A stretch of 64,000 nucleotides of DNA from CBDFNN01 sp965250215 (GCA_965250215.1 CBDFNN010000004.1:2790001-2854000), one strand, 5' to 3'; numbered from the stretch's first letter, positions 9,727-19,508 are shown. Notes: generated by a model not told the origin, from the sequence alone. Made by a program: numbers and translations.

Positions 9727-11427
9727 ATGAGCGATACAGACATTAGGCATCATATAAGAAGAATTAAGGATGGGAGACCAGATATTTTTGAAGCTATAGC
9801 GAACAGGATTCCGGCAAAGCTGAAAGCCCAACTATTGCAAAATACTTCAAACGGGACTAGTCACAAGGAGTCATCCCAGACTCGACCGAGCAATCTTTCC
9901 TCCAGAATTGGATCCAGCCTCAATCCCAAACAGGGCAATTTATCTGAAAGAGAGGCGAAGCACCTTCTAAGAAGAGCCACTTTCTCGGCCAAACCTACTA
10001 AAATTCGCGCGATAACTGGAAGGTCAGTAGCTCAGATTGTAGATGAAATGATGGATGAGGCACGTGACGCACCAGTCCTTCAAAACCCAGACTATCTCAA
10101 CGATTTTCCCCCAGAGGACGATAGCCAGCTCGATGCCTTTTCTGAGCGGAATGAAGGCTATCTCTTTTCACTGTGGAACGATATTCAAAACGGTTTCATG
10201 GGTGGGACAATCCGAGATCGATTGGCCTTTTTTTGGTCAAATCATTTCGTCACGTCCTACGAAGAATACTTTCTGGCAGCTTTTGGATTCCGTTACTGGC
10301 AGCTTTTGCATAGCAATGCCCTTGGTAACTTCAAGGACTTCACCCTCGAGATAGGTCGTGGACCAGCAATGCTCATATACCTGAATGGTGCCGAGAATAT
10401 TAAGCAAGCGCCAAATGAGAACTATGCCCGTGAATTGCTTGAGCTATTTACCCTTGGAATCAACGACAAATTCGGCAATCCCAATTATACAGAAGACGAC
10501 ATCGTCCAGGTAGCAAGAGCCCTAACAGGATATTGGGTCGATTTTTACGAGATGAAAGTCAACTTCGAGCCCTTCTTTCATGACACGGGTCAAAAAACCA
10601 TATTTGGCGAAAGAGCGCGATTCGATTTCGATTCTCTACACGAACTTATCTTCGACAAGAAAAGTGAGCAAGCCGCCTGGTTTATTTGTTCGAAATTGTA
10701 TCGGGAGTTTGTCCATCATGAAGTCGACGATAATGTTGTAAATCAGATGGCTTCGCTTTTCATTTCTTCGGGAATGGAAATCGAACCTGTCGTTCGGGCT
10801 CTGCTGAAATCTGAGGCCTTTTTCGACTCTCAGGTCGTCTCGTCGAAAATTAAATCACCTACCGAATATTTCACGGCATTCTGGGGAGAGATGATGGATG
10901 AACTGGATCAACAGTCAAGTCTAATAACAATTTTCCTCAGCTTTCAAGCTGGTCAGTTATTGCTCGCACCACCAAATGTTGCTGGCTGGACCGGCGGACG
11001 TGACTGGATAAATACATCAAGTCTACCAAATAGATGGCTGGTGATGGAGTATTTTATTTGGGTACCAGAGAACGACGCCGGCTTCTTTGGATTCGAGCCT
11101 TTCAAGGGACTTATGGCTGAACTTTATGACTTGGGTCAGTCAGACGCCATGTTCAGGGTTCCAATTCTCCTCGCCCAACACATATCTCCAGTTCCTCTCG
11201 ATAAACTCGACATTCCTCCAGTTGAATTTGGATTTGGAGGAGACATAGATAATGCGCCGATTCCAAATGACATAGCAAATGCTCCCGAGTACATTCAAAC
11301 GCTTTGCAAGCGCTTTCTCAATGGAGGACCATGGTACGAATTCAACTTTGAAGATCGGGATGGTCTGATCCGCATGCAGCTTTTCATGGAGTACCTAATG
11401 GGTATTCCTGAAATTCAATTGGTATAA
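9727..11427 (+). CDS. DUF1800 domain-containing protein
   Basis: 566 aa. The DUF1800 signature appears at residues ~75-100 (LSEREAKHLLRRATFSAKP) and continues through the family blocks FFWSNHFV, NENYARELLELFTLGI and PNVAGWTGGRDWI. No clear signal peptide is visible at the N-terminus, unlike many family members; a basic, Asn/Ser-rich leader of ~70 residues precedes the domain. The next gene (DUF1501) starts 3 bp after the stop. The DUF1800-DUF1501 pair recurs in many bacteria and is thought to act on secreted or surface material, but no biochemical role is established. A 112-bp gap separates it from the upstream ATPase-like gene, so it is probably a separate transcript. Confidence 0.9.
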   Translation: MSDTDIRHHIRRIKDGRPDIFEAIANRIPAKLKAQLLQNTSNGTSHKESSQTRPSNLSSRIGSSLNPKQGNLSEREAKHLLRRATFSAKPTKIRAITGRSVAQIVDEMMDEARDAPVLQNPDYLNDFPPEDDSQLDAFSERNEGYLFSLWNDIQNGFMGGTIRDRLAFFWSNHFVTSYEEYFLAAFGFRYWQLLHSNALGNFKDFTLEIGRGPAMLIYLNGAENIKQAPNENYARELLELFTLGINDKFGNPNYTEDDIVQVARALTGYWVDFYEMKVNFEPFFHDTGQKTIFGERARFDFDSLHELIFDKKSEQAAWFICSKLYREFVHHEVDDNVVNQMASLFISSGMEIEPVVRALLKSEAFFDSQVVSSKIKSPTEYFTAFWGEMMDELDQQSSLITIFLSFQAGQLLLAPPNVAGWTGGRDWINTSSLPNRWLVMEYFIWVPENDAGFFGFEPFKGLMAELYDLGQSDAMFRVPILLAQHISPVPLDKLDIPPVEFGFGGDIDNAPIPNDIANAPEYIQTLCKRFLNGGPWYEFNFEDRDGLIRMQLFMEYLMGIPEIQLV

Positions 11428-11430
11428 GCA

Positions 11431-13017
11431 ATGGAAAAGAAAAAAGGAGCAAATCTTGATAATTCAGAAGCTCACGTTCACGATCATCGATGCTGGTCAA
11501 GAAGATCATTTTTAAGTACCCTGGGTGCTGCTGGAATCGGAAGCGCCGCGATGTTTGGTTCACGGCCAATAAATGTGCTTGGACAATCAAGTTTTACCAG
11601 CGCTTTGTCCGCAGCAGACTCGAACAGAATTCTGGTGCTGATACAACTTGACGGTGGAAATGATGGCTTGAACACCATCGTTCCAATAAGTAATGACTTG
11701 TACTATAACTATCGTCCAAACCTGGCAATCGCGCGAAACGATGTGATACAAATCGATAATGACACGGGCTTCCATCCTGAGATGGCTCCAATAAGGCCTT
11801 TTTTCGATCAGGGACAGATGGCGATTATCCAAAACGTTGGATATCCAGAGTCGAGCCATTCTCATTTTAGGGGAACAGATATCTGGCTTTCAGGAGGCGA
11901 TCGGGATAATTTTCTTGATGACGGATGGATGGGACGATACTTACACCACAAGAACCCTGAGTTAGAGGAAAATCCACCTGAAAAACCATTAGCACTGCAA
12001 GTTGGTGTCTCTAATCAGTTATTTCGATCCGGATCTACAAGCGTCGGAATGTCATTTGCATCACAGGAAGTCTTCAATAGGCTAGTAGAATCAGGTCAAT
12101 TGAATAGCCTCGAAAATATTCCGAACACCCTATATGGCGCGGAAATGGAGTATGTCCGAGAAGTAGCCAATTCCTCTGTAAGATACGCCGGTCAGATCAA
12201 TGACGCTGGAAATAGAGGTCGAAATATCGTCAGCTACCCGGGTGATACTGAAAATGACCTTCTTTCATCAAGATTAGCTACAGTTGCGAAAATGATAGAC
12301 GGGGATCTAGATTCCCGAGTCTATCAGGTCTCCATGGATGGATTTGATACTCATGGCAATCAGCCGCGTCGTCACAGAAATCTTTGGAGAGAACTCAGCG
12401 AATCAATTAAGCTTTTCCTAGACGACTTAGAGGCTCTAGGACATGCAGATCGAGTCATGGTAATGACTTTTTCTGAGTTTGGCCGGACCGTGAAACAGAA
12501 CGGATCTTTGGGTACAGATCACGGAGCAGGAGCTCCTCTCATACTCTTCGGAAGGGGCGTCAATGGTGGATTCTTTGGAGATCAACCCGATCTATCTCGA
12601 CTAAATCGATTTGATGATCCTGAATTTGGCATCGACTACAGAAGCGTCTATCACGAAGTCATTCGTGATTGGTTTGGATTGCCTGAAAGTTCAATTCCTG
12701 GAATACTTGAAGGACCGGTGGACAATTTGGGATTCGTATCGAGTCCGATCTTTGTGGACACAGAAGGAAATGATCTACCTGATCAGCTTGCAACAGTTCA
12801 AGTCTACCCAAATCCAGCGAGTACAGTATTAAATATTGAGACGAATAGCCAAGGAGATGGAAAGGTCTTTGATATTGCGGGTCGAGCCGTCTTGGACATT
12901 TCTTTGGCCGGAGCGGGTACCAGACTGGGCCAGATTGAAATATCCAGACTGCCGGCTGGCACTTACATCATCCAAATGAATAGCGGAGAGAGGACGACCT
13001 TCGTGAAAGTAAAGTGA
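11431..13017 (+). CDS. DUF1501 domain-containing protein with twin-arginine-like leader and T9SS tail
   Basis: 528 aa. The N-terminus has SRRSFLSTLGAAGIGSAAMFG (residues ~25-45), a Tat-like twin-arginine leader. The DUF1501 (sulfatase-like/alkaline phosphatase superfamily) body follows with ILVLIQLDGGNDGLNTIVP, ESSHSHFRGTDIW and the late block MTFSEFGRTVKQNGSLGTDHG. The last ~80 residues form a T9SS sorting domain (VQVYPNPASTVLNIE to TFVKVK). It follows DUF1800 by 3 bp and is presumably co-translated. Having both a twin-arginine leader and a T9SS tail is odd, since T9SS cargo normally uses Sec; the Tat match may be coincidental. Function unknown; the metal-dependent esterase-like fold is inferred from family membership. 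Confidence 0.9.
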   Translation: MEKKKGANLDNSEAHVHDHRCWSRRSFLSTLGAAGIGSAAMFGSRPINVLGQSSFTSALSAADSNRILVLIQLDGGNDGLNTIVPISNDLYYNYRPNLAIARNDVIQIDNDTGFHPEMAPIRPFFDQGQMAIIQNVGYPESSHSHFRGTDIWLSGGDRDNFLDDGWMGRYLHHKNPELEENPPEKPLALQVGVSNQLFRSGSTSVGMSFASQEVFNRLVESGQLNSLENIPNTLYGAEMEYVREVANSSVRYAGQINDAGNRGRNIVSYPGDTENDLLSSRLATVAKMIDGDLDSRVYQVSMDGFDTHGNQPRRHRNLWRELSESIKLFLDDLEALGHADRVMVMTFSEFGRTVKQNGSLGTDHGAGAPLILFGRGVNGGFFGDQPDLSRLNRFDDPEFGIDYRSVYHEVIRDWFGLPESSIPGILEGPVDNLGFVSSPIFVDTEGNDLPDQLATVQVYPNPASTVLNIETNSQGDGKVFDIAGRAVLDISLAGAGTRLGQIEISRLPAGTYIIQMNSGERTTFVKVK

Positions 13018-13033
13018 TGAGTAATGGGATATA

Positions 13034-13063
13034 CGTTTTGTGTCTTTCGCACAACTCAAAACG
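13034..13063. terminator. Hairpin between convergent DUF1501 and TapB-like genes
   Basis: An interrupted inverted repeat: CGTTTT (13034-13039) pairs with AAAACG (13058-13063), and inside it TTGTG (13038-13042) pairs with CACAA (13050-13054) with a 3-nt bulge. It sits in the 63-bp gap between the two stop codons and may end both transcripts. There is no long T-run. Confidence 0.45.
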
Positions 13064-13080
13064 CACCACCCATGACGCGT

Positions 13081-13803
13081 TTAAAGTACAGTCACAGATT
13101 TGAGCTGGGTTGTAGACCGAATTTTTCCTTTCTTATCGAGGTCCTGAGACTTGACCATCAAGCCAAGATCTTGGCTCCACCATGTGATGCTTTTTCCCTT
13201 AAAGCCGCCTACCTTAATCGGACCAAATTTAACCTTCGACTCGAAGTCTGAGCTAATCTTATAGGCCTCGTAAATCCCTGTCTCAGTTTCGATCATTTCT
13301 TTCGCCTCAACGGTTCTGTTCAGAATGTTGACGCTAATCGTTCCAAGCTTTGTTTCTCCATTCATGAGGGCATCCGCTGTCATGGAACCGTCACCGAGTG
13401 TCTGTCCAACGGACAGATTGCCGGGATAATCAATGTCATCAGCTTCGATCTTGAACTCGACACCCTCCATCTTCTTGGTCATCTCGGGTGAAAGAAATCT
13501 ATCCATGTTCATAGTAACAACGCCTCCGGCGCATTCCATACCGAATTCCATATTGAACTCTTTGTCCTTTCCCTTCTTGTCTTCGAATCCAACCTCGACC
13601 GTTACACTCGATGATGAACCGTCATAACTAGCATCCTTAAATGTGTGAGTCACGGAACCATCATATTTATTCTTCTTGTTGAGAATGTCATAGACGACGA
13701 CTCTTTCTTCTGAAATCGTCTTACAGATGTCCTGTGAATTCACTTGGCCGAAAAGACCAAAAGTTATGGTTAGCCCAAAAAGGACTGATGTCAGCTTTTT
13801 CAT
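13081..13803 (-). CDS. Secreted TapB/DUF3108-like protein
   Basis: 240 aa with a clean signal peptide (MKKLTSVLFGLTITFGLFGQVNSQ, cleavage near residue 24). The rest is beta-rich and resembles the DUF3108/TapB-type family of Bacteroidota: an early 'VVYDILNKKNKYDGSVTH' strand, a conserved-looking middle with VGQTLGDGSMTA, and a late strand pair GFKGKSITWWSQDLGLMVKSQ. It contains two cysteines near residues 27 and ~90 that could form a disulfide. Predicted periplasmic or outer-membrane-associated; function unknown. The CsgG-like gene lies upstream on the same strand, so the two could share a transcript. Confidence 0.65.
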   Translation of the reverse strand: MKKLTSVLFGLTITFGLFGQVNSQDICKTISEERVVVYDILNKKNKYDGSVTHTFKDASYDGSSSSVTVEVGFEDKKGKDKEFNMEFGMECAGGVVTMNMDRFLSPEMTKKMEGVEFKIEADDIDYPGNLSVGQTLGDGSMTADALMNGETKLGTISVNILNRTVEAKEMIETETGIYEAYKISSDFESKVKFGPIKVGGFKGKSITWWSQDLGLMVKSQDLDKKGKIRSTTQLKSVTVL

Positions 13804-13885
13804 TTCTTGATTATTGTGAGATCTATTTCGATTCCTTTACGATGTCTCCACGCTCGATGCCGTTGCCTGAGAGGACCTTGCACAT

Positions 13886-14851
13886 CTAAGCTTTTCCATC
13901 CCCTATCTTATTGTCAATGACTTCGATCTCCGCGATTTTTGATTCAATAGAGCCGAGGTTCAAACCCGTATCTGGATCGATAAGTTCTTCTCCTGCCCGA
14001 TTGATAGTAAACTTGTCACCAACATTGACTCCACTGGTAGAACCTGCGTTAATAACCACATTACCCCCGGTCATAATTACAACTTTGGCTTTCCACTCAA
14101 ACTGATCAGAATACTCGTTGACTAGCTCGACAATATTTTCAATCGCCTTTCTTGTCGCTTTACCAACAATCGAGTCGTCGAACTGGTCTTTATTAGAAAA
14201 GCCGAGTTTGGGACTCCTGATCGACAGCCCTCGTTTTTTCTCCTCCTTTCTTATTTTTTCGGCATGAAGAATCTCTCCAGTCGAAGTATTTACTAGGCGG
14301 AGATCAAGACCAACAACAGCGGCTTGACTCTTTACGCCAACACCAAGTTTTTTTGTAATGGCGCCAGTTTCTCCACCCTTGTATCCGAATTCTGAAATTG
14401 ACGCAATAATTGCGATCTCGGCCCCGAGTAATTTATCTTTCGCCGCCTTTGATTCGTCCGTAACAGCTGATCCTCTTCTTCCCGTCAATCTTTCCTCAGC
14501 GTCCATATCGCCTCCAAGCGCGCGAAAAAAGTCAAGGGTATCACCAACATCGTTGACGCGTCTTCCATCGCCAATGTCCTGCTCTTTATAGATTGCACTC
14601 ATCTCCGTGCGCTCAAGGACAATGTATCTACCAGACTGCACGAGCTCTGTAATAAGCATGTCAGCCATTCCCTGCCCGGGACTCTTTTTCGAATCGAACC
14701 AGCTGAAGCTACGATTGGTCTTGTCGTCGAAAGAGAATACGGCTACTCTCTTTTTGAGTTGTTTTTGAGCAATCAGATTGCCGCTCGATAAAATTGTAAT
14801 TGCGAGCAGAATCGCAAAAAGTCGGCCTATTTTGGGTAGAAATAAGTTCAT
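13886..14851 (-). CDS. CsgG/HfaB family protein
   Basis: 321 aa from the ATG at 14851, chosen because it gives a proper signal peptide (LPKIGRLFAILLAITILSSG... to LIAQ). Upstream codons in the open frame encode nothing signal-like. The N-terminal part of the mature chain is CsgG-like: KKRVAVFSFDDKTNRS, then GQGMADMLITELVQSGRYIV and LERTEM, the typical CsgG start. A middle block GAEIAIIASISEFGYKGGE follows, and LDLRLVNTSTGEIL. CsgG itself is an outer-membrane lipoprotein pore for curli; here the leader lacks a lipobox cysteine, so it may be a soluble or differently anchored relative. No csg genes for fibre subunits are seen nearby. The TapB-like gene lies downstream on the same strand. Confidence 0.8.
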   Translation of the reverse strand: MNLFLPKIGRLFAILLAITILSSGNLIAQKQLKKRVAVFSFDDKTNRSFSWFDSKKSPGQGMADMLITELVQSGRYIVLERTEMSAIYKEQDIGDGRRVNDVGDTLDFFRALGGDMDAEERLTGRRGSAVTDESKAAKDKLLGAEIAIIASISEFGYKGGETGAITKKLGVGVKSQAAVVGLDLRLVNTSTGEILHAEKIRKEEKKRGLSIRSPKLGFSNKDQFDDSIVGKATRKAIENIVELVNEYSDQFEWKAKVVIMTGGNVVINAGSTSGVNVGDKFTINRAGEELIDPDTGLNLGSIESKIAEIEVIDNKIGDGKA

Positions 14852-15023
14852 GTTTGGAGGATTGTTGAATTTAGGAGCGTCCACAGTGGACAATCCACAT
14901 TGGTACATAGTTCTATCACACACTGTGCCTTAGATTAACAAAATCCGCCACATGAAAACACGAATCTTTCGTTGTATGATAAGTAATCCAAATGGCGGGT
15001 ATAATCGCACTAACCATATTTAT

Positions 15024-16115
15024 ATGCGTCTTTTTACTGTGAAAAGGATCATTCCTTACACTCGAATTCTCTCAATAGCCAGCACTCTTTGCTTCTTTCT
15101 ACTATCGTCCGCTTGTTCGAGCTCCAAGAAGCTGTCGTTGGACACTGCAAAGTGGGAAAATACATCGATAAATTCGGATGTTCGCTATCAGGCAGTAGAT
15201 GTATTTGACGCCAAAAATATTTGGATTAGTGGCACCAAAGGATCTGTAGCCTCTAGTTCGGATGGTGGTAAGAACTGGACGGAATGGAAAGTAGCCGGCG
15301 CGGAGAAGCTTGAGTTTAGAGACATTAGTGTGATAAGTCCTTTGGAAGTAGTTCTTTTGTCGTCTGGTGACGGATCAAATTCAAGAGTCTATAGGACTGG
15401 AAATGGAGGAAAGACTTGGTCCATGAGTTTCCAAAATCGGAAAGAAAAGGCCTTCTTTGATTGCATCGACTTTCTTGATTCTAGAAGAGGAATTGCTTGG
15501 AGCGATTCTATAGATGGACGATTTGTGATTATCACAACGAAAGATGGAGGAAGAACCTGGGCCTATCTGGATCCAGAGATTGCTCCGAAAGCCTTGCCCG
15601 GCGAGGGCGGATTTGCAGCAAGCGGTACCTGTCTGTTCAAAGAGGACAGTAACACTTCTTGGATGCTTACTGGAGCCTCGGGAGTCAAGTCGCATCTGAT
15701 TAAACTTACAGGTCTTGCTGAGAATAATGAGATCTTTGAGACTCCGATGTACAGCTCATCACCAACTGCTGGAAGTTATTCCGGATATTTTAGTGATGAC
15801 ATGATCTACATCTTTGGTGGCGATTATTCAAAACCCGACACAACGATGACAAATGCCTACGTCACACCCGACAAGGGTTCGACTTGGAGGGAGCTTGGCT
15901 CGATTCCTTTTACGGGCACTGTTTATGGATCCGCTGGCGTTGATGAAGTCTCTGTCGTCGTTGGGCCCAAAGGCTCGGCGATTTCGCTCAATAATGGAAA
16001 GGAATGGAAATTACTCGATTCTCTCGATCGCTGGAGTGTTGCACAAGCCGGCCCCGAAAGTATTTGGTCTGTTGGTCCTGACGGCCGCGTTTCAAAATTG
16101 GTTTTTGGTAAATAG
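15024..16115 (+). CDS. Lipoprotein with YCF48/BNR (Asp-box) beta-propeller repeats
   Basis: 363 aa from ATG 15024. The open frame extends to 14952, but the start at 15024 puts a lipoprotein signal (LCFFLLSSAC, Cys ~31) at the right distance. The body carries repeated Asp-box motifs SxDGGxxW: SSDGGKNW, RTGNGGKTW, TTKDGGRTW and TPDKGSTW. These mark a sialidase-like or YCF48-type propeller. Such lipoproteins in Bacteroidota are often called oxidoreductase or photosystem-assembly-like, without evidence of that role here. Predicted to be anchored in the outer membrane. It is divergent from the CsgG gene and is followed 95 bp later by the GHMP kinase. Confidence 0.78.
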   Translation: MRLFTVKRIIPYTRILSIASTLCFFLLSSACSSSKKLSLDTAKWENTSINSDVRYQAVDVFDAKNIWISGTKGSVASSSDGGKNWTEWKVAGAEKLEFRDISVISPLEVVLLSSGDGSNSRVYRTGNGGKTWSMSFQNRKEKAFFDCIDFLDSRRGIAWSDSIDGRFVIITTKDGGRTWAYLDPEIAPKALPGEGGFAASGTCLFKEDSNTSWMLTGASGVKSHLIKLTGLAENNEIFETPMYSSSPTAGSYSGYFSDDMIYIFGGDYSKPDTTMTNAYVTPDKGSTWRELGSIPFTGTVYGSAGVDEVSVVVGPKGSAISLNNGKEWKLLDSLDRWSVAQAGPESIWSVGPDGRVSKLVFGK

Positions 16116-16210
16116 TAGTTGATCCTTGGTCAATTGTTAAAAGTAGCTGGTCTATTCCGAACATTTCATGAAACGCAAAACACAGGAAGAGCAACGGGGC
16201 AATTACTATA

Positions 16211-17473
16211 ATGATAAGCGATCTTCTTAGCTATTCGGGTTGGAAAGAAACAAGCGTAACCAAAGTTTTCGCTCCAGGACGCATTGAAGTACTTGGTAAG
16301 CATACAGACTATGCTGGTGGAGACAGCGTTACTTGTGCCGTTCACCTAGGAATCTACTTTATAGCAAAAAGTACAGGTGATGACAGAATTTGCATCGAAT
16401 CTGCCCAAACAGGCGAACAACTGATCCTTGATCTTCAGGGCATCCCAATATCAGATAAGTCACATTGGATGATCTATCCCAAGGTGCTCGTGGAAAGGCT
16501 ATTGACAGATTTCCCCAACACAGCGAAGGGAGTCCACATTATTCTCGATGCTGACCTTCCACAAGCTGCTGGAATGAGCTCTTCAAGTGCGATGGTGGTA
16601 GGGCTTTTTCTTGCCCTGAATAGGCTTTGGTCCCTTTCTGAAACAGTCAACTATCAAGAAAACATCCGGTCTCGACTTGAGCTTGGTGAGTATCTGGGGG
16701 CTGTAGAAAACGGTCTAAATTATGCTTCTTTCCCTGCAAAGTCTGGAGTCGGTACCTTCGGAGGAAGTGAGGATCATGTAGCCGTCTTATGTTCGGAGCC
16801 TGGATCACTTGGACACTTCTCCTACCTTCCAACTATTAGAAGATCGGCAGTCCGGCTTCCAAATGGACTCGTATTTGTGGTAGCATCTAGCGGGGTTTGG
16901 GCAGAAAAGTCTGGAAATGCCTTAGAACTATATAACCGTGCATCGACTCGCGCGTCAGAACTCTGTGATATCCTATATCGACATGGATTCTCTGAGTACA
17001 ATACACTTGGAGAAATACAAAGATCAGGAGATGCATCGCCTGAGACGGTCTATTCGATTCTGAGGGACGAATGCGAGATCGCTAGATCCATCGACTTGTC
17101 TAACAGATATACCCAATTTTATTCAGAAATCGAGGAGATCATACCACGCTTTCTTTCGGCGCTAGACTCAGAGAGCTTGGATGATATTGGAGTGCAGGTA
17201 GACCGCTCACAGTTGCTTGCTGAAACGATGCTAGGAAACCAGGTCCCCGAAACTATCTACTTAGCTAGAAAGGCCAGAACGCTTGGCGCCTTGGCCGCCT
17301 CCGCTTTTGGTGGTGGATTCGGAGGATCAGTTTGGAGTCTTGTAAAGGAGGAAGCTGCTGACTCATTCAAAGCAGAATGGCAAGAACAGTATTCCAAAGA
17401 ATTCCCAAGCAGAAAGAAGAACTCGATGTTTTTTCTTGCACGAGCATCGTCGCCTGCTGAAATAATCGAATAG
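16211..17473 (+). CDS. Galactokinase-family GHMP kinase
   Basis: 420 aa. The N-terminal galactokinase signature is APGRIEVLGKHTDYAGG (residues ~20-36). The ATP-binding GHMP motif DLPQAAGMSSSSAMVVG lies at ~118-134, and the C-terminal GHMP motif GGGFGGSVWSL at ~370. GalK proteins are usually ~380-400 aa and read GRVNLIGEHTDY at the first motif; the GRIEVLGKHTDYAGG variant is seen in galactokinase-like proteins of Bacteroidota. Predicted cytoplasmic sugar 1-kinase; galactose is the default substrate but related sugars are possible. No galT or galE is adjacent. Confidence 0.82.
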   Translation: MISDLLSYSGWKETSVTKVFAPGRIEVLGKHTDYAGGDSVTCAVHLGIYFIAKSTGDDRICIESAQTGEQLILDLQGIPISDKSHWMIYPKVLVERLLTDFPNTAKGVHIILDADLPQAAGMSSSSAMVVGLFLALNRLWSLSETVNYQENIRSRLELGEYLGAVENGLNYASFPAKSGVGTFGGSEDHVAVLCSEPGSLGHFSYLPTIRRSAVRLPNGLVFVVASSGVWAEKSGNALELYNRASTRASELCDILYRHGFSEYNTLGEIQRSGDASPETVYSILRDECEIARSIDLSNRYTQFYSEIEEIIPRFLSALDSESLDDIGVQVDRSQLLAETMLGNQVPETIYLARKARTLGALAASAFGGGFGGSVWSLVKEEAADSFKAEWQEQYSKEFPSRKKNSMFFLARASSPAEIIE

Positions 17474-17539
17474 TCCATTCTGGACTACAGATCTCTCACT
17501 TCGATAGACCAAAACTTGGAAATCAAAATATTTCCTCGC

Positions 17540-18931
17540 TTAGTCCTCTAGGCCTATCCCGACAATCTTATCGTCCTTCAGATCGATCTTTAGTTGAAGT
17601 GGACCATCACTGATAACGATTGACGACCCATGCATTCTTGCGGTCGAAAAGTCGAATATTTCAAAGTCTTCTTTGAATCTGGGCATCATTGAATAATGGG
17701 TTTCCATGTCAGCCATCGACAGCAGATCTGAGTGATAACTCGACTCAATAAATGACTTTTGAGACTCGCTATCGTCAGACAATACCACGCTTACGAAATC
17801 ATCTAAAAACTTCTTATGATCTGCGTCCAATTCCTCCCCCATCTGACCGTCATTTTCTTTGACCACTTCGTAAACATAGTCCGGGTCACGCTCCATTCTT
17901 GCTATTTCCCAAGCCAATGATTCATCAACACTGCTGGCATCATTCGTTAAAAGAATGACATTCAGGCCACTTTTCTCATACATGAGAAAATCTGCGAAGA
18001 AGAATCCATTGCCGCCATTGTGTGCGATGAGCTTTTCCTTAGTTGGAGTTTCGAAAATTGCCCAACCATATCCATAATGAGACGGTGAATCACCTTCCTT
18101 TATGTGACGACCAAAATACTTTAACTTCGAAGCACTGCTCAAAACATCATCGCTCTTCAATGCGGCGTTCCACTTTGCAAGGTCTTCGATGGTCGAGAGA
18201 ATTCCTCCATTCCCTAGTAAATTCCAATAGGGACCCTCGTCTCTCCATGATTTTATATTGGGTTTGCCCCATACTCTTTCTCCTCGATATCCCACGGCCA
18301 CCTTTGTCCCATCTTTGATGTAACCCGTGTTCGTCATGCCTAGTGGCTTGAATAAGACTTCACGCAAATAGCTATCGTAATCCTTCCCAGATCTTTGCTC
18401 TATTATCATTGCGAGCAAACTGTAACCAACATTCGAATAATTATAGGCTTCACCCATAGTGCTTTGAAGCTCGCTATTCATTGCTCTCGCTAGGAATGCC
18501 TCCTTTTCGATTTCCTCATAGTCATCACCAATGGCATCGGCTAGGCCAGCCGAATGAGTAAGGAGGTGGTGAATCGTGATTCCTTTTTTGTCGTCTGGAA
18601 CGTTCTGAAAATAGTCCGTGACTAGATCTTCTGTGGCAAGAAGACCTGATTCTTCCAGCTTTAGAATAGCAGCACCTGTAAACTGCTTTGTGACAGAGCC
18701 TATATCAAAGAGACTCTCAGTTGTGCAAGCTAATTCACTTTCTCTATCACATAAACCATAGCCTTTCGATAACAAGATGTCTTGACCTGAGCTAATGTGG
18801 ATCGCACCAGAAAATCCAGACTCAGAAGAGAGTTGTTCTAAGATCTGATCGGCTTTGTTTTCATTCTTTTGAGTTGAAGAATTGCAGGAACTAAAAAGAC
18901 TGAAAATGAGGATAGTAGAAAATACTCTCAT
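17540..18931 (-). CDS. Serine hydrolase lipoprotein, beta-lactamase/class C (PBP4*-like) family
   Basis: 463 aa with a lipoprotein signal ending LFSSC (Cys16). Catalytic motifs of the class C beta-lactamase/DD-peptidase fold are present: SVTK (Ser79, Lys82), YSN (Tyr165) and HNGG (~315) in the position of the KTG/HxG motif. The last ~120 residues form an extra domain without a recognised family, common in Bacteroidota serine hydrolases. It is predicted to face the periplasm or outside as an esterase, peptidase or D-amino-acid peptidase; true beta-lactam hydrolysis is unlikely for this subgroup. It converges on the GHMP kinase. Confidence 0.87.
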   Translation of the reverse strand: MRVFSTILIFSLFSSCNSSTQKNENKADQILEQLSSESGFSGAIHISSGQDILLSKGYGLCDRESELACTTESLFDIGSVTKQFTGAAILKLEESGLLATEDLVTDYFQNVPDDKKGITIHHLLTHSAGLADAIGDDYEEIEKEAFLARAMNSELQSTMGEAYNYSNVGYSLLAMIIEQRSGKDYDSYLREVLFKPLGMTNTGYIKDGTKVAVGYRGERVWGKPNIKSWRDEGPYWNLLGNGGILSTIEDLAKWNAALKSDDVLSSASKLKYFGRHIKEGDSPSHYGYGWAIFETPTKEKLIAHNGGNGFFFADFLMYEKSGLNVILLTNDASSVDESLAWEIARMERDPDYVYEVVKENDGQMGEELDADHKKFLDDFVSVVLSDDSESQKSFIESSYHSDLLSMADMETHYSMMPRFKEDFEIFDFSTARMHGSSIVISDGPLQLKIDLKDDKIVGIGLED

Positions 18932-19065
18932 AGGCTGAAATCTGGATTATGGATAGCTCTCGATATTCCAAAAAAACGCGCCAGCTCGAGAATTAGTATT
19001 CCCGACCAGAAAATTGACGCCGAGTTACCCAGCCGAATCCTTATTCCAAAACTATTTCACTTTGT

Positions 19066-19449
19066 CTAGGCCGCCGATTCAATCATAATTATCGTAGACT
19101 CTTCTACCTCTTTTGCGACCTCAGCTAGAATATCACTATCGGAGAGAGATTCCAGAATCTTAGCAGGTCGGATCATACCGATCTTGACTTCTCCCCCTTC
19201 TGTATAGACCGATATTCTGCAAGGCAAAGCCATGTTGAGACTCATATCTGTTGACATAACCTTAAAGGCTTGCGTCGGATTACAGACCTCAAAGACTCGG
19301 CATTGTTCAGTGAAAGGGATGTCCTTTCCTCTCAATGTCTCCCCGAGATCATGGACATGGAGCACACCATAATTGTTTTCTTTTACGACAGCTTCAAGAT
19401 CTTCGCAGGCATGTTCGAATGATTTGGCGGAGGTCTTTACGAAATACAT
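19066..19449 (-). CDS. DUF302 domain-containing protein
   Basis: 127 aa. It matches the DUF302 pattern: an N-terminal FEHACEDLEAVVKENNYGVL, the centre VFEVCNPTQAFKVMSTDMSLNMALPCRISVYTE, and a C-terminal helix. No signal peptide. DUF302 proteins are small cytoplasmic alpha/beta proteins of unknown function, sometimes linked to metal or redox stress; the two cysteines in the centre (CNP and LPC) are typical. A block of 7-bp repeats starts 4 bp upstream of the ATG. Confidence 0.88.
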   Translation of the reverse strand: MYFVKTSAKSFEHACEDLEAVVKENNYGVLHVHDLGETLRGKDIPFTEQCRVFEVCNPTQAFKVMSTDMSLNMALPCRISVYTEGGEVKIGMIRPAKILESLSDSDILAEVAKEVEESTIIMIESAA

Positions 19450-19452
19450 AGG

Positions 19453-19508
19453 AGGTTCGAGTTACGGGTTACGAGGAAGTTTGCCGTTTGCAGTGTGCCG
19501 TTTCCGGA
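19453..19508. repeat. Degenerate heptad tract, 8 units
   Basis: Fifty-six bases directly upstream of the DUF302 start divide into eight 7-bp units. The first units follow AGTTACG, the later ones TTGCCGT/TTGCAGT/GTGCCGT. No reading frame or hairpin explains it. See the finding on heptad tracts. Confidence 0.7.
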
